From JAVKBW01 sp040222995 (GTDB lineage Bacteria > Pseudomonadota > Alphaproteobacteria > UBA8366 > Aestuariispiraceae): a stretch of DNA of 64,000 nt. The notes beneath the pieces are model-generated. The model saw only the letters and a program-made list of their open reading frames with translations, searched no databases and was not told the origin of the DNA. Positions within the stretch are counted from its first letter, which is position 1, and each line of letters opens with the position of its first letter. Shown piece by piece: positions 1 through 9,358 of the stretch. The position numbers and the translations under genes were made by a program. The stretch covers positions 1 through 64,000 of the forward strand of contig JAVKBW010000039.1 in the NCBI GenBank assembly GCA_040222995.1. Reading direction: 5' to 3'.

Positions 1-403
1 AACAGGAGATAAACCCCCGCCAGCACCCAGCGCTGACTGAACATTAATTTACGTGTTCCAGGATACACAAAACCAAACAGCAGAATAAACCACCGCCAGC
101 CGCGTATCCCTTCCTCAATATCCACAATGTCAAACAACAAACGGGCGCCTTAGAAAAAGACCGAAGCGTCCCACACCGACCCGATTCGCAGTCGGCGCAA
201 GTCTTCAGTGTAATCCTTGGGCTTTCGTGCTTCAACCGATTTCAGAAACCGGATCGACACTTACCGTCCGCGATGCCGGGCAGATGGTCCGTCCGTTCGC
301 GACGGGGCGGGGTATAGGCCCCACCACGATCCTTGGCAAGAGAAAAATTACGAAAAAATGTCAGGTAATTTTCTGGGGTCCGGTTGCCCCGGAAAACGGC
401 CGG
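1..403. other. Intergenic, no gene recognised
   Basis: I see no supportable gene in these 403 bases. The first 250 bases are less GC-rich than the genes that follow. Only short open frames are present, none with a convincing ribosome binding site or recognisable protein. The stretch lies downstream of the minus-strand DUF1489 gene and may be its 3' region or the edge of a gene outside the window. Confidence 0.5.
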
Positions 404-832
404 TCACCAGGCCCCGATGGCCCGCAGTTCCGCCGCCAGCGCCGGTGGCAGACCGTCCGCATCCCGGGCCGATTCCAGATCCGGCGGCGCTTCTTCCGCC
501 TTCAGATAGCGCCAGCCCTGAAACGGCCGGTGCGGCCAGGGGTCGGTCGCCACCAGGTCCGGCCCCAGCATGATCCGGCAATAGGGTTTTTCGTCCGGAT
601 CCTCGTGCGCTTCCGGTTCGAACCCGACGATCTTCTGCCGGCAGGCCATCTGTCCCTTGATGATCCAGTACAGCGACCCGCCGGAACCCAGGATATCCTG
701 CGACCGGCGTGGCCAGGTCCGGGTCCGGTGCCACAGCAGACCGTCATTCACCTTGAGCCGGCCCTCCTGCCAGCGCGCAAGGTCGTCCAGGCTTTCCGCC
801 CCGACACACAGTTTTCGGATATGTAGCGTCAT
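404..832 (-). CDS. DUF1489 family protein
   Basis: A 142-residue soluble protein that I recognise as the DUF1489 family, widespread in Alphaproteobacteria and of unknown biochemical role. It opens with a short beta-like segment (MTLHIRKLCVG) and is rich in Trp, Arg and Pro, with a conserved-looking WPRRxxDIL stretch near residue 40 and a YWIIKGQMxCRQ segment near residue 55. It has no signal peptide or membrane span. It is the last gene of the minus-strand array, 78 bp after the response regulator, so it may be cotranscribed with it. Function cannot be assigned. Confidence 0.8.
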   Translation of the reverse strand: MTLHIRKLCVGAESLDDLARWQEGRLKVNDGLLWHRTRTWPRRSQDILGSGGSLYWIIKGQMACRQKIVGFEPEAHEDPDEKPYCRIMLGPDLVATDPWPHRPFQGWRYLKAEEAPPDLESARDADGLPPALAAELRAIGAW

Positions 833-910
833 GAACCCGATATTAGTCCGAGTCCCGATGCCGTCGAGGGCGGATTTCCCGGTCCCATGTCCCGGTCCGC
901 CGCGGTCCTG

Positions 911-1411
911 TCAGATTTCGATCTCGTTCCCGCTGTTGCGGCGTTCCGGCCCCTTGAAATCAATCTGCCGGCGACGGCGGTCGGGACCGAAGAAACCCGC
1001 CGCGCGGACGAACGGCCGGGGGCGGTCGATCACCGACACCAGGCGGCCGTAGAGCGCCATGGCGGATACCGGTTTGGCGATGATTTCCGTAACCCCCGCA
1101 TCGCGGGCTTCGATCACCCGGTGCATTTCCGTATAGCCCGTCATCATGATGATCGGCAGATAGGGGTTGGAGCATTCATCGGGATTGCGGATATGGCGGG
1201 TCAGTTCGATGCCGTCGATCGGCGCCATCGCGAAATCGGTGATCACGATATCCGGCATCCATGTCTGGAGTTCCATCAGGGCCGCGTTGCCGTCCGACAC
1301 CTCGACGACGTCCTGGACGCCGAACGACGCCAGGACCCGACAGACAAGACTGCGCATGTGGCGGCTGTCCTCGACAACGCAAAAGCGCACACTGGAAAGG
1401 TCGTAACTCAT
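911..1411 (-). CDS. Single-domain response regulator with GP(D/E)RR tail
   Basis: A 166-residue two-component receiver protein. Residues about 8-125 form a CheY-like REC domain, with the acidic pair E14/D15, the phospho-acceptor D59 in the ITDF segment, and the conserved Lys of AKP near residue 109. No DNA-binding domain follows. Instead there is a basic tail of about 40 residues carrying FFGPDRRRR and then FKGPERRN, a duplicated GP(D/E)RR motif that I associate with Rhodospirillales single-domain regulators. The ATG start was chosen because the receiver fold begins there; the open frame upstream looks like noise. No kinase is nearby, so it probably takes phosphate from an unlinked kinase. 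A promoter of its own lies 94-122 bp upstream. Confidence 0.85.
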   Translation of the reverse strand: MSYDLSSVRFCVVEDSRHMRSLVCRVLASFGVQDVVEVSDGNAALMELQTWMPDIVITDFAMAPIDGIELTRHIRNPDECSNPYLPIIMMTGYTEMHRVIEARDAGVTEIIAKPVSAMALYGRLVSVIDRPRPFVRAAGFFGPDRRRRQIDFKGPERRNSGNEIEI

Positions 1412-1504
1412 CCGCAGGTCCCTGTCGGAACGGAAACTGGCCGCCGACACACCGATCTTGCGCCCACGGTCGGATGCCCCCTTACCTTCCGCAGACAAAA
1501 GGCA

Positions 1505-1533
1505 ATCTAACGGAAAGCGGCCAACCGGTGCAA
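1505..1533 (-). promoter_or_regulatory. Probable sigma-70 promoter of the response regulator
   Basis: Read on the minus strand there is TTGCAC (1528-1533), a 17-base spacer, and TTAGAT (1505-1510). The transcript would start near 1498 and give a leader of about 85 bases before the ATG at 1411. It sits in the 143-bp gap after HMG-CoA lyase, the largest gap in this co-directional array, which supports independent transcription of the regulator. Confidence 0.5.
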
Positions 1534-1554
1534 GGCACCGCGCCTGCCCCGGAT

Positions 1555-2457
1555 TCAGGTCGCGCGTTTCGCCAGCATTGCGCGGCCGACCCGGGATGTC
1601 ACCGGCCGGTCCAGCAGGCCGGACGCGAATGCCGCCGCATCCACCAGACGGTCCAGGTCGACCCCCGTTTTCAAGCCGCTTCCTTCCAGGCTGTAGACGA
1701 CATCTTCGGTTGCGACATTGCCGCTGGCCCCTTTCGCATAGGGACATCCGCCCAGGCCGGAGACGGACGCGTCGAACACCCGCACACCGCGGTCCAGCGC
1801 CGCCCACATATTCGCCAGCGCCTGGCCATAGGTGTCGTGGAAATGACCGGCCAGCTTCGCAACCGGCACCGCGGCTTCGACGGCCGCAAGCATGGCCCGG
1901 GTCGCCGCCGGCGTGCCCACGCCGATCGTATCGCCAAGGGAGATTTCATAGCATCCCATGGCCAGAAGCTTTTCCGAAATGTCGGCGACGGCACCGGGTT
2001 CGACCGCCCCTTCATAGGGACAGCCCAAAACGCAGGAGACATAGCCGCGAACCCGCACCCCTTCGGCCAGCGCGCGTTCGGCGACGGGCCGGAACCGGTC
2101 CAGGCTTTCGGCGATCGAACAGTTGATGTTGCGCCTGGAAAAGCTCTCCGACGCGGCACCGAATATCGCGACTTCCGTCGCGCCATGTTCCAGCGCCGCC
2201 TCCAGCCCCTTCATGTTGGGCGTCAAAACCGGATAGGTAACGCCGTCCCGCCGGTCGATCGCGTCCATGACCGCGCCGCTGTCGGCCATTTGCGGCACCC
2301 ATTTGGGAGACACGAAGGCCGCGGCCTCGATCGCCGTGAGGCCCGCCGCGCCCAGCATGTCGATCAGGCGAACCTTGTCGGCCACCGAAATCGTCGCTTT
2401 TTCATTCTGCAGTCCGTCGCGCGGGCCGACTTCGACCAGGTGAACGCGATCCGTCAT
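1555..2457 (-). CDS. liuE: Hydroxymethylglutaryl-CoA lyase
   Basis: Cleaves 3-hydroxy-3-methylglutaryl-CoA to acetyl-CoA and acetoacetate, the last step of leucine and isovalerate breakdown. The 300-residue length is normal. The metal-binding GPRDGLQNE motif is at residues 11-19, the HFHDTYGQ segment carries the divalent-metal histidines, and the signature loop SGLGGCPYAKGASGN carries the catalytic cysteine. The TIM-barrel order is intact throughout. It overlaps the stop of the biotin carboxylase subunit by 4 bp, so the two are translationally coupled. It closes the leucine degradation run. Confidence 0.96.
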   Translation of the reverse strand: MTDRVHLVEVGPRDGLQNEKATISVADKVRLIDMLGAAGLTAIEAAAFVSPKWVPQMADSGAVMDAIDRRDGVTYPVLTPNMKGLEAALEHGATEVAIFGAASESFSRRNINCSIAESLDRFRPVAERALAEGVRVRGYVSCVLGCPYEGAVEPGAVADISEKLLAMGCYEISLGDTIGVGTPAATRAMLAAVEAAVPVAKLAGHFHDTYGQALANMWAALDRGVRVFDASVSGLGGCPYAKGASGNVATEDVVYSLEGSGLKTGVDLDRLVDAAAFASGLLDRPVTSRVGRAMLAKRAT

Positions 2458-4484
2458 TCGGCACCCGCCTCCTCGAACGTGATCAGCACCGCCCCCTCGC
2501 TGACCTGATCGCCGACCGCGAAGGGAAGGGTCGCGACGACCCCGTCTTCCGGCGCGCGAATGGTGTGTTCCATCTTCATCGCTTCCAGAACCAGAAGGGC
2601 CTGGCCGCTGACAACCGCATCGCCCGGCGCCACGGAAACCGACATGACCTTCCCCGGCATCGGTGCCGTCAGCGAATGGTCCGGCCCGTCGCCGCCCGCC
2701 GCCCCGGCCAGCGGGTCGATCAGCGACAGCCGGATCGTCGAATTCGCATCGAACAGGACAATCTGTTCCGTCCCGGCGGAATCGTATGCGGCCCAGCCAG
2801 CGCGGACGGCCCGGCCCGAGACCCGCGCCGAAACGGCGTCTTCGGTCAGGCTGGTTCCTTCGGCAACCAGCGGTTCGCCATCGTCGATGGAGATTTCCCA
2901 GCCATCGTCCAGCGCATGCGCGGCGATCGAACGCACCGCCCCGTCATCGCCGATGTCGAAGGTAATCCTGCCGCGGTCCAGCATGCGCCAGCCCCGGGCC
3001 TGCGCCCAGGGCGATGTCGGGTCGCCGCTGTCGGCGCGCCGGGCCCCCGCGTCCCGTTCGATCCGGGTCAGGTGAATAAGAGCGGCCGCCGCGATCATAA
3101 CGTCAGACGCCGGCGCGCGTTCCGGCAGAAGATCGCGTTCGTGTTTTTCGATGAACCCGGTATCCAGCTTTGCCGCCGCGAAATCGCCCGCTTTCAGCAC
3201 ACGGATCAGAAAGTCCCGGTTGGACGAAATCCCGGCCACATGGGTTTCCGCCAGCGCGGCGATCAGGCGGCGGCGCGCCTCTTCCCGGTCCGCGCCATGG
3301 GCAATCACCTTTGCGATCATCGGGTCATAGAAGGGCGATATTTCATCCCCGTCGCGCACACCGGTGTCGATGCGCGCGCCCGCCGCCGGGGTGCGGAAAC
3401 ATTCAAGCCGACCCGTCGACGGCAAGAACCCGGCTTCCGGATTTTCGGCGTAAAGCCGTGCCTCTATCGCATGGCCGGTGGCGGCGATATCGTCCTGACC
3501 GGCCGGCAGGGGTTCGCCGGACGCCACCCGCAACTGCCATTCGACCAGGTCGTAACCGGTCACCGCTTCGGTCACCGGGTGTTCGACCTGAAGGCGCGTA
3601 TTCATTTCCATGAAGAAAAAATCGCCCGGCGTGCCGTCCGGTCGGGATTCGGCGATGAATTCCACGGTCCCGGCACCGCGATACCCCACCGCCTTTGCGG
3701 CATTGACCGCGGCTTCGCCCATTCGGGCGCGAAGGTCTTCCGGCATGCCGGGGGCGGGCGCTTCCTCCAGCACTTTCTGGTGCCGGCGCTGAATGGAACA
3801 GTCCCGTTCGAACAGATGGACCGCGTTCCCGTGGGAATCCGCGAATACCTGCATTTCAATATGGCGCGGACGGGTGACAAACCGTTCGACCAGCACGCGG
3901 TCGTCGCCGAAACTGGACGCGGCCTCCCGCCGGCAGGATGCCAGCGCATCGGCAAAGTCCGCTGCCTTTTCGACCAGCCGCATGCCCTTGCCGCCGCCGC
4001 CGGCCGATGCCTTGATCAGAACCGGATAGCCGATATCGTCCGCCGCCGCCTTCAGCGTCGCCTCATCCTGGTCCTCCCCATGATATCCGGGGGTCAGCGG
4101 CACGCCCGCCTTGCCCATCAGTGCCTTTGCCTCTGCCTTGGAACCCATGGCGCGGATCGCGGATGCGGGCGGGCCTATGAAGACGATTCCCGCCTTTTCG
4201 CAGGCATCGGCAAAACCGGCATTTTCCGACAGGAACCCATAGCCTGGGTGAATGGCCTCAGCCCCGGTATCGGCCGCGGCCGCCAGTATCCTGTCCCCCA
4301 GAAGATAACTTTCCCGGGCGGGGGGCGGGCCCAGATGCACCGCTTCGTCCGCCATGGCGACATGGCGCGCCGCCGCATCCGCATCGGAATAGACGGCAAC
4401 CGTCCGGATGCCCATGCGTCTGGCCGTTTCGATGACGCGGCATGCGATTTCCCCGCGATTGGCGATCAGTATCTTGTCGAACAT
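2454..4484 (-). CDS. liuD: Methylcrotonyl-CoA carboxylase, biotin-carrying alpha subunit
   Basis: Biotin carboxylase plus biotin carrier subunit of 3-methylcrotonyl-CoA carboxylase; it carboxylates enzyme-bound biotin with bicarbonate and ATP. It has 676 residues when started at MFDKILIANRGEIA, the canonical family start; the longer open frame upstream is rejected. The ATP-grasp domain includes the glycine-rich ASAGGGGKGM loop, and EMNTRLQVEHPVTE is present. The C-terminal carrier domain has EAMKM with the biotinylated Lys at residue 637. The middle is the variable BT-type linker. The neighbours liuB, liuC and liuE specify methylcrotonyl-CoA rather than propionyl- or acetyl-CoA. Confidence 0.95.
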   Translation of the reverse strand: MFDKILIANRGEIACRVIETARRMGIRTVAVYSDADAAARHVAMADEAVHLGPPPARESYLLGDRILAAAADTGAEAIHPGYGFLSENAGFADACEKAGIVFIGPPASAIRAMGSKAEAKALMGKAGVPLTPGYHGEDQDEATLKAAADDIGYPVLIKASAGGGGKGMRLVEKAADFADALASCRREAASSFGDDRVLVERFVTRPRHIEMQVFADSHGNAVHLFERDCSIQRRHQKVLEEAPAPGMPEDLRARMGEAAVNAAKAVGYRGAGTVEFIAESRPDGTPGDFFFMEMNTRLQVEHPVTEAVTGYDLVEWQLRVASGEPLPAGQDDIAATGHAIEARLYAENPEAGFLPSTGRLECFRTPAAGARIDTGVRDGDEISPFYDPMIAKVIAHGADREEARRRLIAALAETHVAGISSNRDFLIRVLKAGDFAAAKLDTGFIEKHERDLLPERAPASDVMIAAAALIHLTRIERDAGARRADSGDPTSPWAQARGWRMLDRGRITFDIGDDGAVRSIAAHALDDGWEISIDDGEPLVAEGTSLTEDAVSARVSGRAVRAGWAAYDSAGTEQIVLFDANSTIRLSLIDPLAGAAGGDGPDHSLTAPMPGKVMSVSVAPGDAVVSGQALLVLEAMKMEHTIRAPEDGVVATLPFAVGDQVSEGAVLITFEEAGAE

Positions 4485-4497
4485 TGGGTATCCATCC

Positions 4498-5034
4498 TTA
4501 TCCGGTCGCGGCCTTCGGGCCCACCAGGGGCGCAAGGTCCGGCATCTGCGACATCCAGTCATGGGCGCCCGGCAGCGCGGCGGTCAGATTATCCCGGCGC
4601 CAGGCGTCATAGTCCCAGGGCCGAAAGTCGATCGCGCCATGTTCGCGGCGCAATGCGTCGATGTCCGGCACGAAGGCCTGTGCGACGCGGCCATCGGTCA
4701 AAGTGAACTGACCCAGCTTGTATTCCGGCCATTCGTACCACGCGACGCGGAGCGTTTCCGCCCAGGTCAGGCCGCGCACCATGATGCAGTCCAGAAGCCC
4801 CGCATCCGCCGACGGGAAAATGCCCGGGAATTCCCCGCCCGCCAGGACATGGGACAATTCGTAGCCTTCCAGTTGCACATGTTCGTGGTCGGCATCGCCA
4901 AGAGCCCGCCCGATGACCACTTCAAAAATTTCCGGCGCCCGCAGGGACCCGTAGAACAGCGCGGGAAGCCCCAAACTGTGCGCGGGATGGGCCAGAAAGT
5001 CCCGGCGGTCGCGGTCCAAGTCTAGTGCGTCCAT
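4498..5034 (-). CDS. Gamma-glutamylcyclotransferase / AIG2-like protein
   Basis: A 178-residue protein with the LFYGSLR motif at the expected N-terminal position (the YGSL substrate-binding loop of the AIG2/GGCT fold), followed by strands matching that barrel. The family releases 5-oxoproline from gamma-glutamyl amides or acts on related ADP-ribose substrates; the substrate cannot be told here. Its start lies 13 bp inside the end of the enoyl-CoA hydratase gene, and liuD follows 13 bp later, so it is cotranscribed with leucine catabolism. Why such a gene sits between two leucine genes is not obvious. Confidence 0.75.
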   Translation of the reverse strand: MDALDLDRDRRDFLAHPAHSLGLPALFYGSLRAPEIFEVVIGRALGDADHEHVQLEGYELSHVLAGGEFPGIFPSADAGLLDCIMVRGLTWAETLRVAWYEWPEYKLGQFTLTDGRVAQAFVPDIDALRREHGAIDFRPWDYDAWRRDNLTAALPGAHDWMSQMPDLAPLVGPKAATG

Positions 5035-5819
5035 GACGCTTTCCTTTTTTCAAGGAAGGAGGCGATGCCTTCCTGTCCTTCGTCCGTGGCGCGGACACGC
5101 GATATGCGGTGCGCGGTATCGTCGATGATGTCCTGCGTGATCGGACGGTCGACCGCAAAGATCAGGTCCTTCGCCTCACGCACGGCATTCGGTCCGGCGG
5201 CAAGGATTGCGTCGACAATCGCATCGACCGCCTGATCCAGCGCGTCTTCGGCGACCACATCATGCAGCAGGCCAAGCCGGTATGCTTCCGCCGCGTCGAA
5301 CTTTTCCGCCGTCAGGAAGTAACGCCGCGCGGCGCGCGCGCCGATGGCTTTCACGACATAGGGGCTGATGGCGGACGGGATCAGGCCCAGTTTCACTTCG
5401 GACAGGGAAAAGCCCGCCCGGGGCGTGCCGATGGCGATGTCACAGCAGGAAACCAGACCGACCCCGCCCCCGAACGCCGCGCCCTGAATGCGGCCGACCA
5501 CCGGTTTCGGACAGGTGTCGATGACCTGGAGCATCCGCGCCAGCAGGCCGGCGTCGGCGACATTTTCTTCGAACGTGTAGCCCGCGACACGCTTCATCCA
5601 GTTCAGGTCCGCCCCGGCGGAAAAGCTTTTGCCGTCGGCACGCAGGATGACCGCGCGCACGATGTCCATATCCGACACCGCCTCAAACGCCTTTGTGATG
5701 TCCGCGATCAACCCGTCGTCAAATGCATTGTGCCGGTCCGGGTTGGTCAGCCGAACCGACGCCACCGCCCCATCGACATCCAGTGTCAGCTTTTCCGAAT
5801 AGCGTGTCGTTTCCGTCAT
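5022..5819 (-). CDS. liuC: Methylglutaconyl-CoA hydratase (enoyl-CoA hydratase family)
   Basis: A 265-residue crotonase-fold enzyme, expected to hydrate 3-methylglutaconyl-CoA to HMG-CoA. The ADGKSFSAGADLNWMK segment forms the first half of the oxyanion hole and binds CoA. IQGAAFGGGVGLVSCCDIAI supplies the second oxyanion-hole glycine. The start at MTETTRYSEKL is chosen because crotonases begin with a short strand at this point; the upstream extension has no homology. Family alone would allow any enoyl-CoA hydratase; position between liuB and liuD makes the leucine assignment likely. Confidence 0.9.
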   Translation of the reverse strand: MTETTRYSEKLTLDVDGAVASVRLTNPDRHNAFDDGLIADITKAFEAVSDMDIVRAVILRADGKSFSAGADLNWMKRVAGYTFEENVADAGLLARMLQVIDTCPKPVVGRIQGAAFGGGVGLVSCCDIAIGTPRAGFSLSEVKLGLIPSAISPYVVKAIGARAARRYFLTAEKFDAAEAYRLGLLHDVVAEDALDQAVDAIVDAILAAGPNAVREAKDLIFAVDRPITQDIIDDTAHRISRVRATDEGQEGIASFLEKRKASWTH

Positions 5820-5832
5820 CGCCCCGTTCCCC

Positions 5833-7440
5833 TTACATGCGGAAGACGCCGAACTTGGTCGGCTCAATCGGCGCATTCAGCGTCGCGGACAGCCCCAACC
5901 CCAGAACCATGCGCGTGTCCTTCGGGTCGATGATGCCGTCGTCCCAAAGGCGCGCCGACGCGTAATAGGGATGCCCCTGATGTTCGTATTGCGCCAGAAT
6001 CGGATCCATGAAGGCCTGGCGTTCTTCCGGCGTCCAGCTTTTGCCCTGGCGGGCCATGCCGTCTTCGCGCACCGTCGCTAGAACATTTGCCGCCTGTTCG
6101 CCGCCCATAACGGACACCCGCGCGTTCGGCCACATCCACAGGAAACGCGGTGAATAGGCCCGCCCGCACATGCCGTAGTTCCCGGCCCCGAAACTGCCGC
6201 CCAGGATGACGGTGAATTTCGGCACCGACGTGGTCGCAACAGCGGTCACCAGCTTTGCGCCGTCCTTGGCGATCCCGCCGCTTTCATACTTCTTGCCGAC
6301 CATGAAGCCGGTGATGTTCTGCAAAAAGATCAGCGGGATGCCGCGCTGCGAACACAGTTCGATGAAATGCGCACCCTTCAGGGACGATTCCGAAAACAGA
6401 ATGCCGTTGTTGGCGACAATCCCGACCGGATAGCCCCAGATATGGGCAAAGCCGCAGACCAGGCTCGACCCGTACAGTTTCTTGAACTCGTCGAATTCCG
6501 ACCCGTCGACGATGCGACCGATCACTTCGCGCACATCATAGGGCGTGCGCAGGTCCGGCGGAACGACGCCGTAAAGATCTGCCGGGTCCAGAACCGGGTC
6601 GCGCGGGTCGCGGGTGACGACCGACACCTGCTTCTTCCGGTTCAGGGACGCGACGATCTTGCGTGCGATCGACAGGGCGTGCGGGTCGTTTTCCGCCATA
6701 TGGTCGGTCACGCCCGACGTCCGCGAATGAACATCGGCACCGCCCAGTTCCTCTGCCGTCACAACCTCCCCGATCGCGGCCTTCACCAGCGGCGGGCCGC
6801 CCAGGAAGATCGTGCCCTGGTTCCGGACGATGATGCTTTCGTCGGACATGGCCGGCATGTAGGCGCCGCCCGCGGTACAGGACCCCATTACGACGGCAAT
6901 CTGCGGGATGCCTTCGGCGGACATGTTGGCCTGGTTATAGAAGATGCGGCCGAAATGTTCCCGGTCGGGGAAGACATCGTCCTGGTTCGGCAGGTTCGCC
7001 CCGCCGGAATCCACCAGATAGATGCAGGGCAGCCGGTTCTGGCGGGCGATTTCCTGTGCCCGCAGGTGCTTCTTTACCGTCATCGGGTAATAGGTGCCGC
7101 CCTTCACCGTCGCATCGTTCGCGACGATCATGCATTCCTGGCCCGACACGCGGCCGATCCCGGTGATGACACCAGCCGACGGCACATCGTCGTCATAGAC
7201 ATTGTGGCCCGCCAGCTGCGACAGCTCCAGGAAGGGGGAACCGGGGTCCAGCAGGGTGCGGACCCGTTCGCGCGGCAACAGCTTCCCGCGGGACAGGTGG
7301 CGTTCGCGGGCCTTTTCCCCGCCGCCCAGTTTCACCGTATCGACGGTCTGTTTCAGGTCGTCGACCAGGGCCTGCATCGCGGCGGCATTGGCCTGTGCCT
7401 CGGGCGATTTGGGGTTATGGGTGCTCGTCAATTGGGTCAT
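5833..7440 (-). CDS. liuB: Methylcrotonyl-CoA carboxylase, carboxyltransferase beta subunit
   Basis: Transfers the carboxyl group from carboxybiotin to 3-methylcrotonyl-CoA. It has 535 residues, the usual size for this subunit, with two crotonase-like halves. The N half carries SGGANLPNQDDVFPD and GSCTAGGAYMPAMSDE; the C half carries NNGILFSESSLKGAHFIELC and GGSFGAGNYGMCGRAYSPRFLWMWPNA motifs (quoted in parts), characteristic of the methylcrotonyl/geranyl-CoA branch. It pairs with the biotin subunit two genes downstream. A geranyl-CoA carboxylase is the main alternative; the complete leucine gene set argues against it. Confidence 0.95.
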   Translation of the reverse strand: MTQLTSTHNPKSPEAQANAAAMQALVDDLKQTVDTVKLGGGEKARERHLSRGKLLPRERVRTLLDPGSPFLELSQLAGHNVYDDDVPSAGVITGIGRVSGQECMIVANDATVKGGTYYPMTVKKHLRAQEIARQNRLPCIYLVDSGGANLPNQDDVFPDREHFGRIFYNQANMSAEGIPQIAVVMGSCTAGGAYMPAMSDESIIVRNQGTIFLGGPPLVKAAIGEVVTAEELGGADVHSRTSGVTDHMAENDPHALSIARKIVASLNRKKQVSVVTRDPRDPVLDPADLYGVVPPDLRTPYDVREVIGRIVDGSEFDEFKKLYGSSLVCGFAHIWGYPVGIVANNGILFSESSLKGAHFIELCSQRGIPLIFLQNITGFMVGKKYESGGIAKDGAKLVTAVATTSVPKFTVILGGSFGAGNYGMCGRAYSPRFLWMWPNARVSVMGGEQAANVLATVREDGMARQGKSWTPEERQAFMDPILAQYEHQGHPYYASARLWDDGIIDPKDTRMVLGLGLSATLNAPIEPTKFGVFRM

Positions 7441-7452
7441 GTCAGCTCACCA

Positions 7453-9354
7453 TTATACTTTCCAGGCTTCGCGCCAGCTTTGCAGCATCAGGATGTTCCA
7501 CAATTCCAGATGCCAGTTGCGCTGACCTTTCAGATGTTCTTCCCAGACCGCGCGGATCGGTTCCGGGTCCAGGAACCCGCCGTCCGCCAGCCGGTCCGAC
7601 GACAAAAGCGCCTGCGCCCAGTCGCGCAAGGGGCCGCGCAACCAGTCGCGCAGCGGCGGTTCGAACCCCTGTTTCGGGCGTTCCGTGATCGACCGCGGCA
7701 CGTGGCGCGCCAGGACCGATTTCAACACCCATTTCCCTTCGCCGTCCCGCAGTTTCATATGTGCCGGCAGGCCCCAGGCAAAGCGGACGATATCATGGTT
7801 CAGCAACGGCGCACGCGTCTCAAGCGATGCGGCCATGCTGGCGCGGTCCACCTTCACCAGCAGATCGTCCGGCAGATAGGTCATGCTGTCCGCCACGGAA
7901 AGCCGCAACAGATCGTCATCCACGTCCGGGCGGCGCGTTCCTTCGACGAAATAGCCGTAACCCGGCGCGGCAATCGGCTGATCGACGATGCGCCAGCGCG
8001 ACATGTACCCTTCGTACAGAAGTTCGATGGACGGTTTCGTGCGGTCCGACATGCGCCGCCAAAGCTTGTCCCCGAACCGGCCGGGCTTCCCCAGGCCCGA
8101 GGATACGAGGTTCAGCGGACCGAACGGCACGAAATTCAGGAAGGATTTCGACATCGGCGGGTCGTTCCGCCATTGCGCCATGGCCTTGCGATAGCGGGGA
8201 TAGCCGCCGAACAATTCGTCCCCCCCGTCGCCGGTCAGCGCGGTCGTGACATGTTCGCGCGTCAGATGGCTCAACAACAGGGTCGGAAGCTGGCTCGGGT
8301 CGGCGAACGGTTCGTCATAGACTTGGGGCATGCGGCTCAACATGCCCAAAGTATCCTGCGACTTTACATAAAGTTCCGTATGGTCGGTGCCCAGATGGTC
8401 GGCCACCGCCTTGGCATGCGGCGCCTCGTCATAGCGCGGTTCGGTAAATCCGATGGTAAAGGTCCGGACCGGCCGCGAAGTCGTCTTCTGCATGATCGCG
8501 ACGATGGTCGCGCTGTCGATCCCGCCGGACAGGAACGCGCCCAACGGCACGTCAGCCAGCATCCGCCGCGTGACGGACCGCATGATCAGGCGTTCCAGTT
8601 CCCGGCTGGCGCTTTCATCCTCGCCTTCGAAAGGGGCTGCCTTTTCCGCCTCTTCGACCGCATTCCAGTAACTGCCCCGTTGCAGTTCCCCTGTTTCGGC
8701 GTTCAGCCGCACCATGCCGCCGGGCGGCAGTTTTTCAATGCCCTGATAGATGCTGGCCGGTCCCGGAATATAGGCATAGCGAACCAGCCCCGCGACGGCG
8801 CGCGCGTCCAGCCGCTTTTCAAAATCGGGATGAGTGGCGATCGCCTTCAGTTCCGAGGCAAAGACGAAACACTTTCCCGCCCAGCCGAAATACAGCGGCT
8901 TTTCCCCCATCCGGTCGCGGGCAAGGGTCAGCGTCCGTTCCTTCGAATCCCAAAGGGCAAAGGCGAACATGCCGTCGAACGCATCCAGTGCCTTTTCCAG
9001 GCCCCAGGTCTGAAAAGCCGCCAGCATGACTTCCGTATCGGACCGGCCGCGCCAGGGGATATCCGCTTCCTGATCCAGCGCCCGGCGCAGTTCCAGGAAA
9101 TTATAGACTTCGCCGTTATAGACGATGGTGTAGCGGCCATCGTGGGACGCCATCGGCTGTGCGCCGTCGGCGCTTAGATCCTGAATTGCCAGGCGCCGGA
9201 AACCCAGGGCAGCGCCTGCGGCGGCGTCGGTCCAGGCACCGTCATCGTCCGGCCCGCGATGCATCATGGAATCGGCCATGGCCGTGACGATCCGCGTCAG
9301 GCCGGCATCGTCGCGCGCCTTCGATCCATCAATGAACCCGGCGATTCCGCACAT
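7453..9354 (-). CDS. asnB: Asparagine synthase (glutamine-hydrolysing)
   Basis: Class-II glutamine amidotransferase fused to an ATP-dependent synthetase, 633 residues. Cys2 directly after the initiator Met (MCGIAGF) is the glutaminase nucleophile, and YNGEVYN shapes the glutamine site. The synthetase half has the ATP-pyrophosphatase loop LSGGIDSATI near residue 260 and DGGDELFGGYPRY. Normal asparagine synthesis is one option. The next two genes (a methyltransferase 4 bp away, then a GT2) resemble surface-polysaccharide gene sets, where asnB homologues amidate sugars. Its place inside a leucine degradation array, 12 bp from liuB, is unexpected. Confidence 0.9.
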   Translation of the reverse strand: MCGIAGFIDGSKARDDAGLTRIVTAMADSMMHRGPDDDGAWTDAAAGAALGFRRLAIQDLSADGAQPMASHDGRYTIVYNGEVYNFLELRRALDQEADIPWRGRSDTEVMLAAFQTWGLEKALDAFDGMFAFALWDSKERTLTLARDRMGEKPLYFGWAGKCFVFASELKAIATHPDFEKRLDARAVAGLVRYAYIPGPASIYQGIEKLPPGGMVRLNAETGELQRGSYWNAVEEAEKAAPFEGEDESASRELERLIMRSVTRRMLADVPLGAFLSGGIDSATIVAIMQKTTSRPVRTFTIGFTEPRYDEAPHAKAVADHLGTDHTELYVKSQDTLGMLSRMPQVYDEPFADPSQLPTLLLSHLTREHVTTALTGDGGDELFGGYPRYRKAMAQWRNDPPMSKSFLNFVPFGPLNLVSSGLGKPGRFGDKLWRRMSDRTKPSIELLYEGYMSRWRIVDQPIAAPGYGYFVEGTRRPDVDDDLLRLSVADSMTYLPDDLLVKVDRASMAASLETRAPLLNHDIVRFAWGLPAHMKLRDGEGKWVLKSVLARHVPRSITERPKQGFEPPLRDWLRGPLRDWAQALLSSDRLADGGFLDPEPIRAVWEEHLKGQRNWHLELWNILMLQSWREAWKV

Positions 9355-9358
9355 GGCG

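Noticed and set aside
44..235. Small minus-strand open frame of 63 codons at the left edge
   Set aside because: Unconvincing composition (Cys-rich, no homologous pattern) and no good ribosome-binding site; treated as intergenic.
6367..9177. A very long open frame (over 900 codons) on the plus strand opposite liuB and asnB
   Set aside because: It lies wholly antisense to two well-conserved genes, its product is rich in Arg, Gly, Pro and His as expected from GC-rich shadow frames, and it has no recognisable domain.
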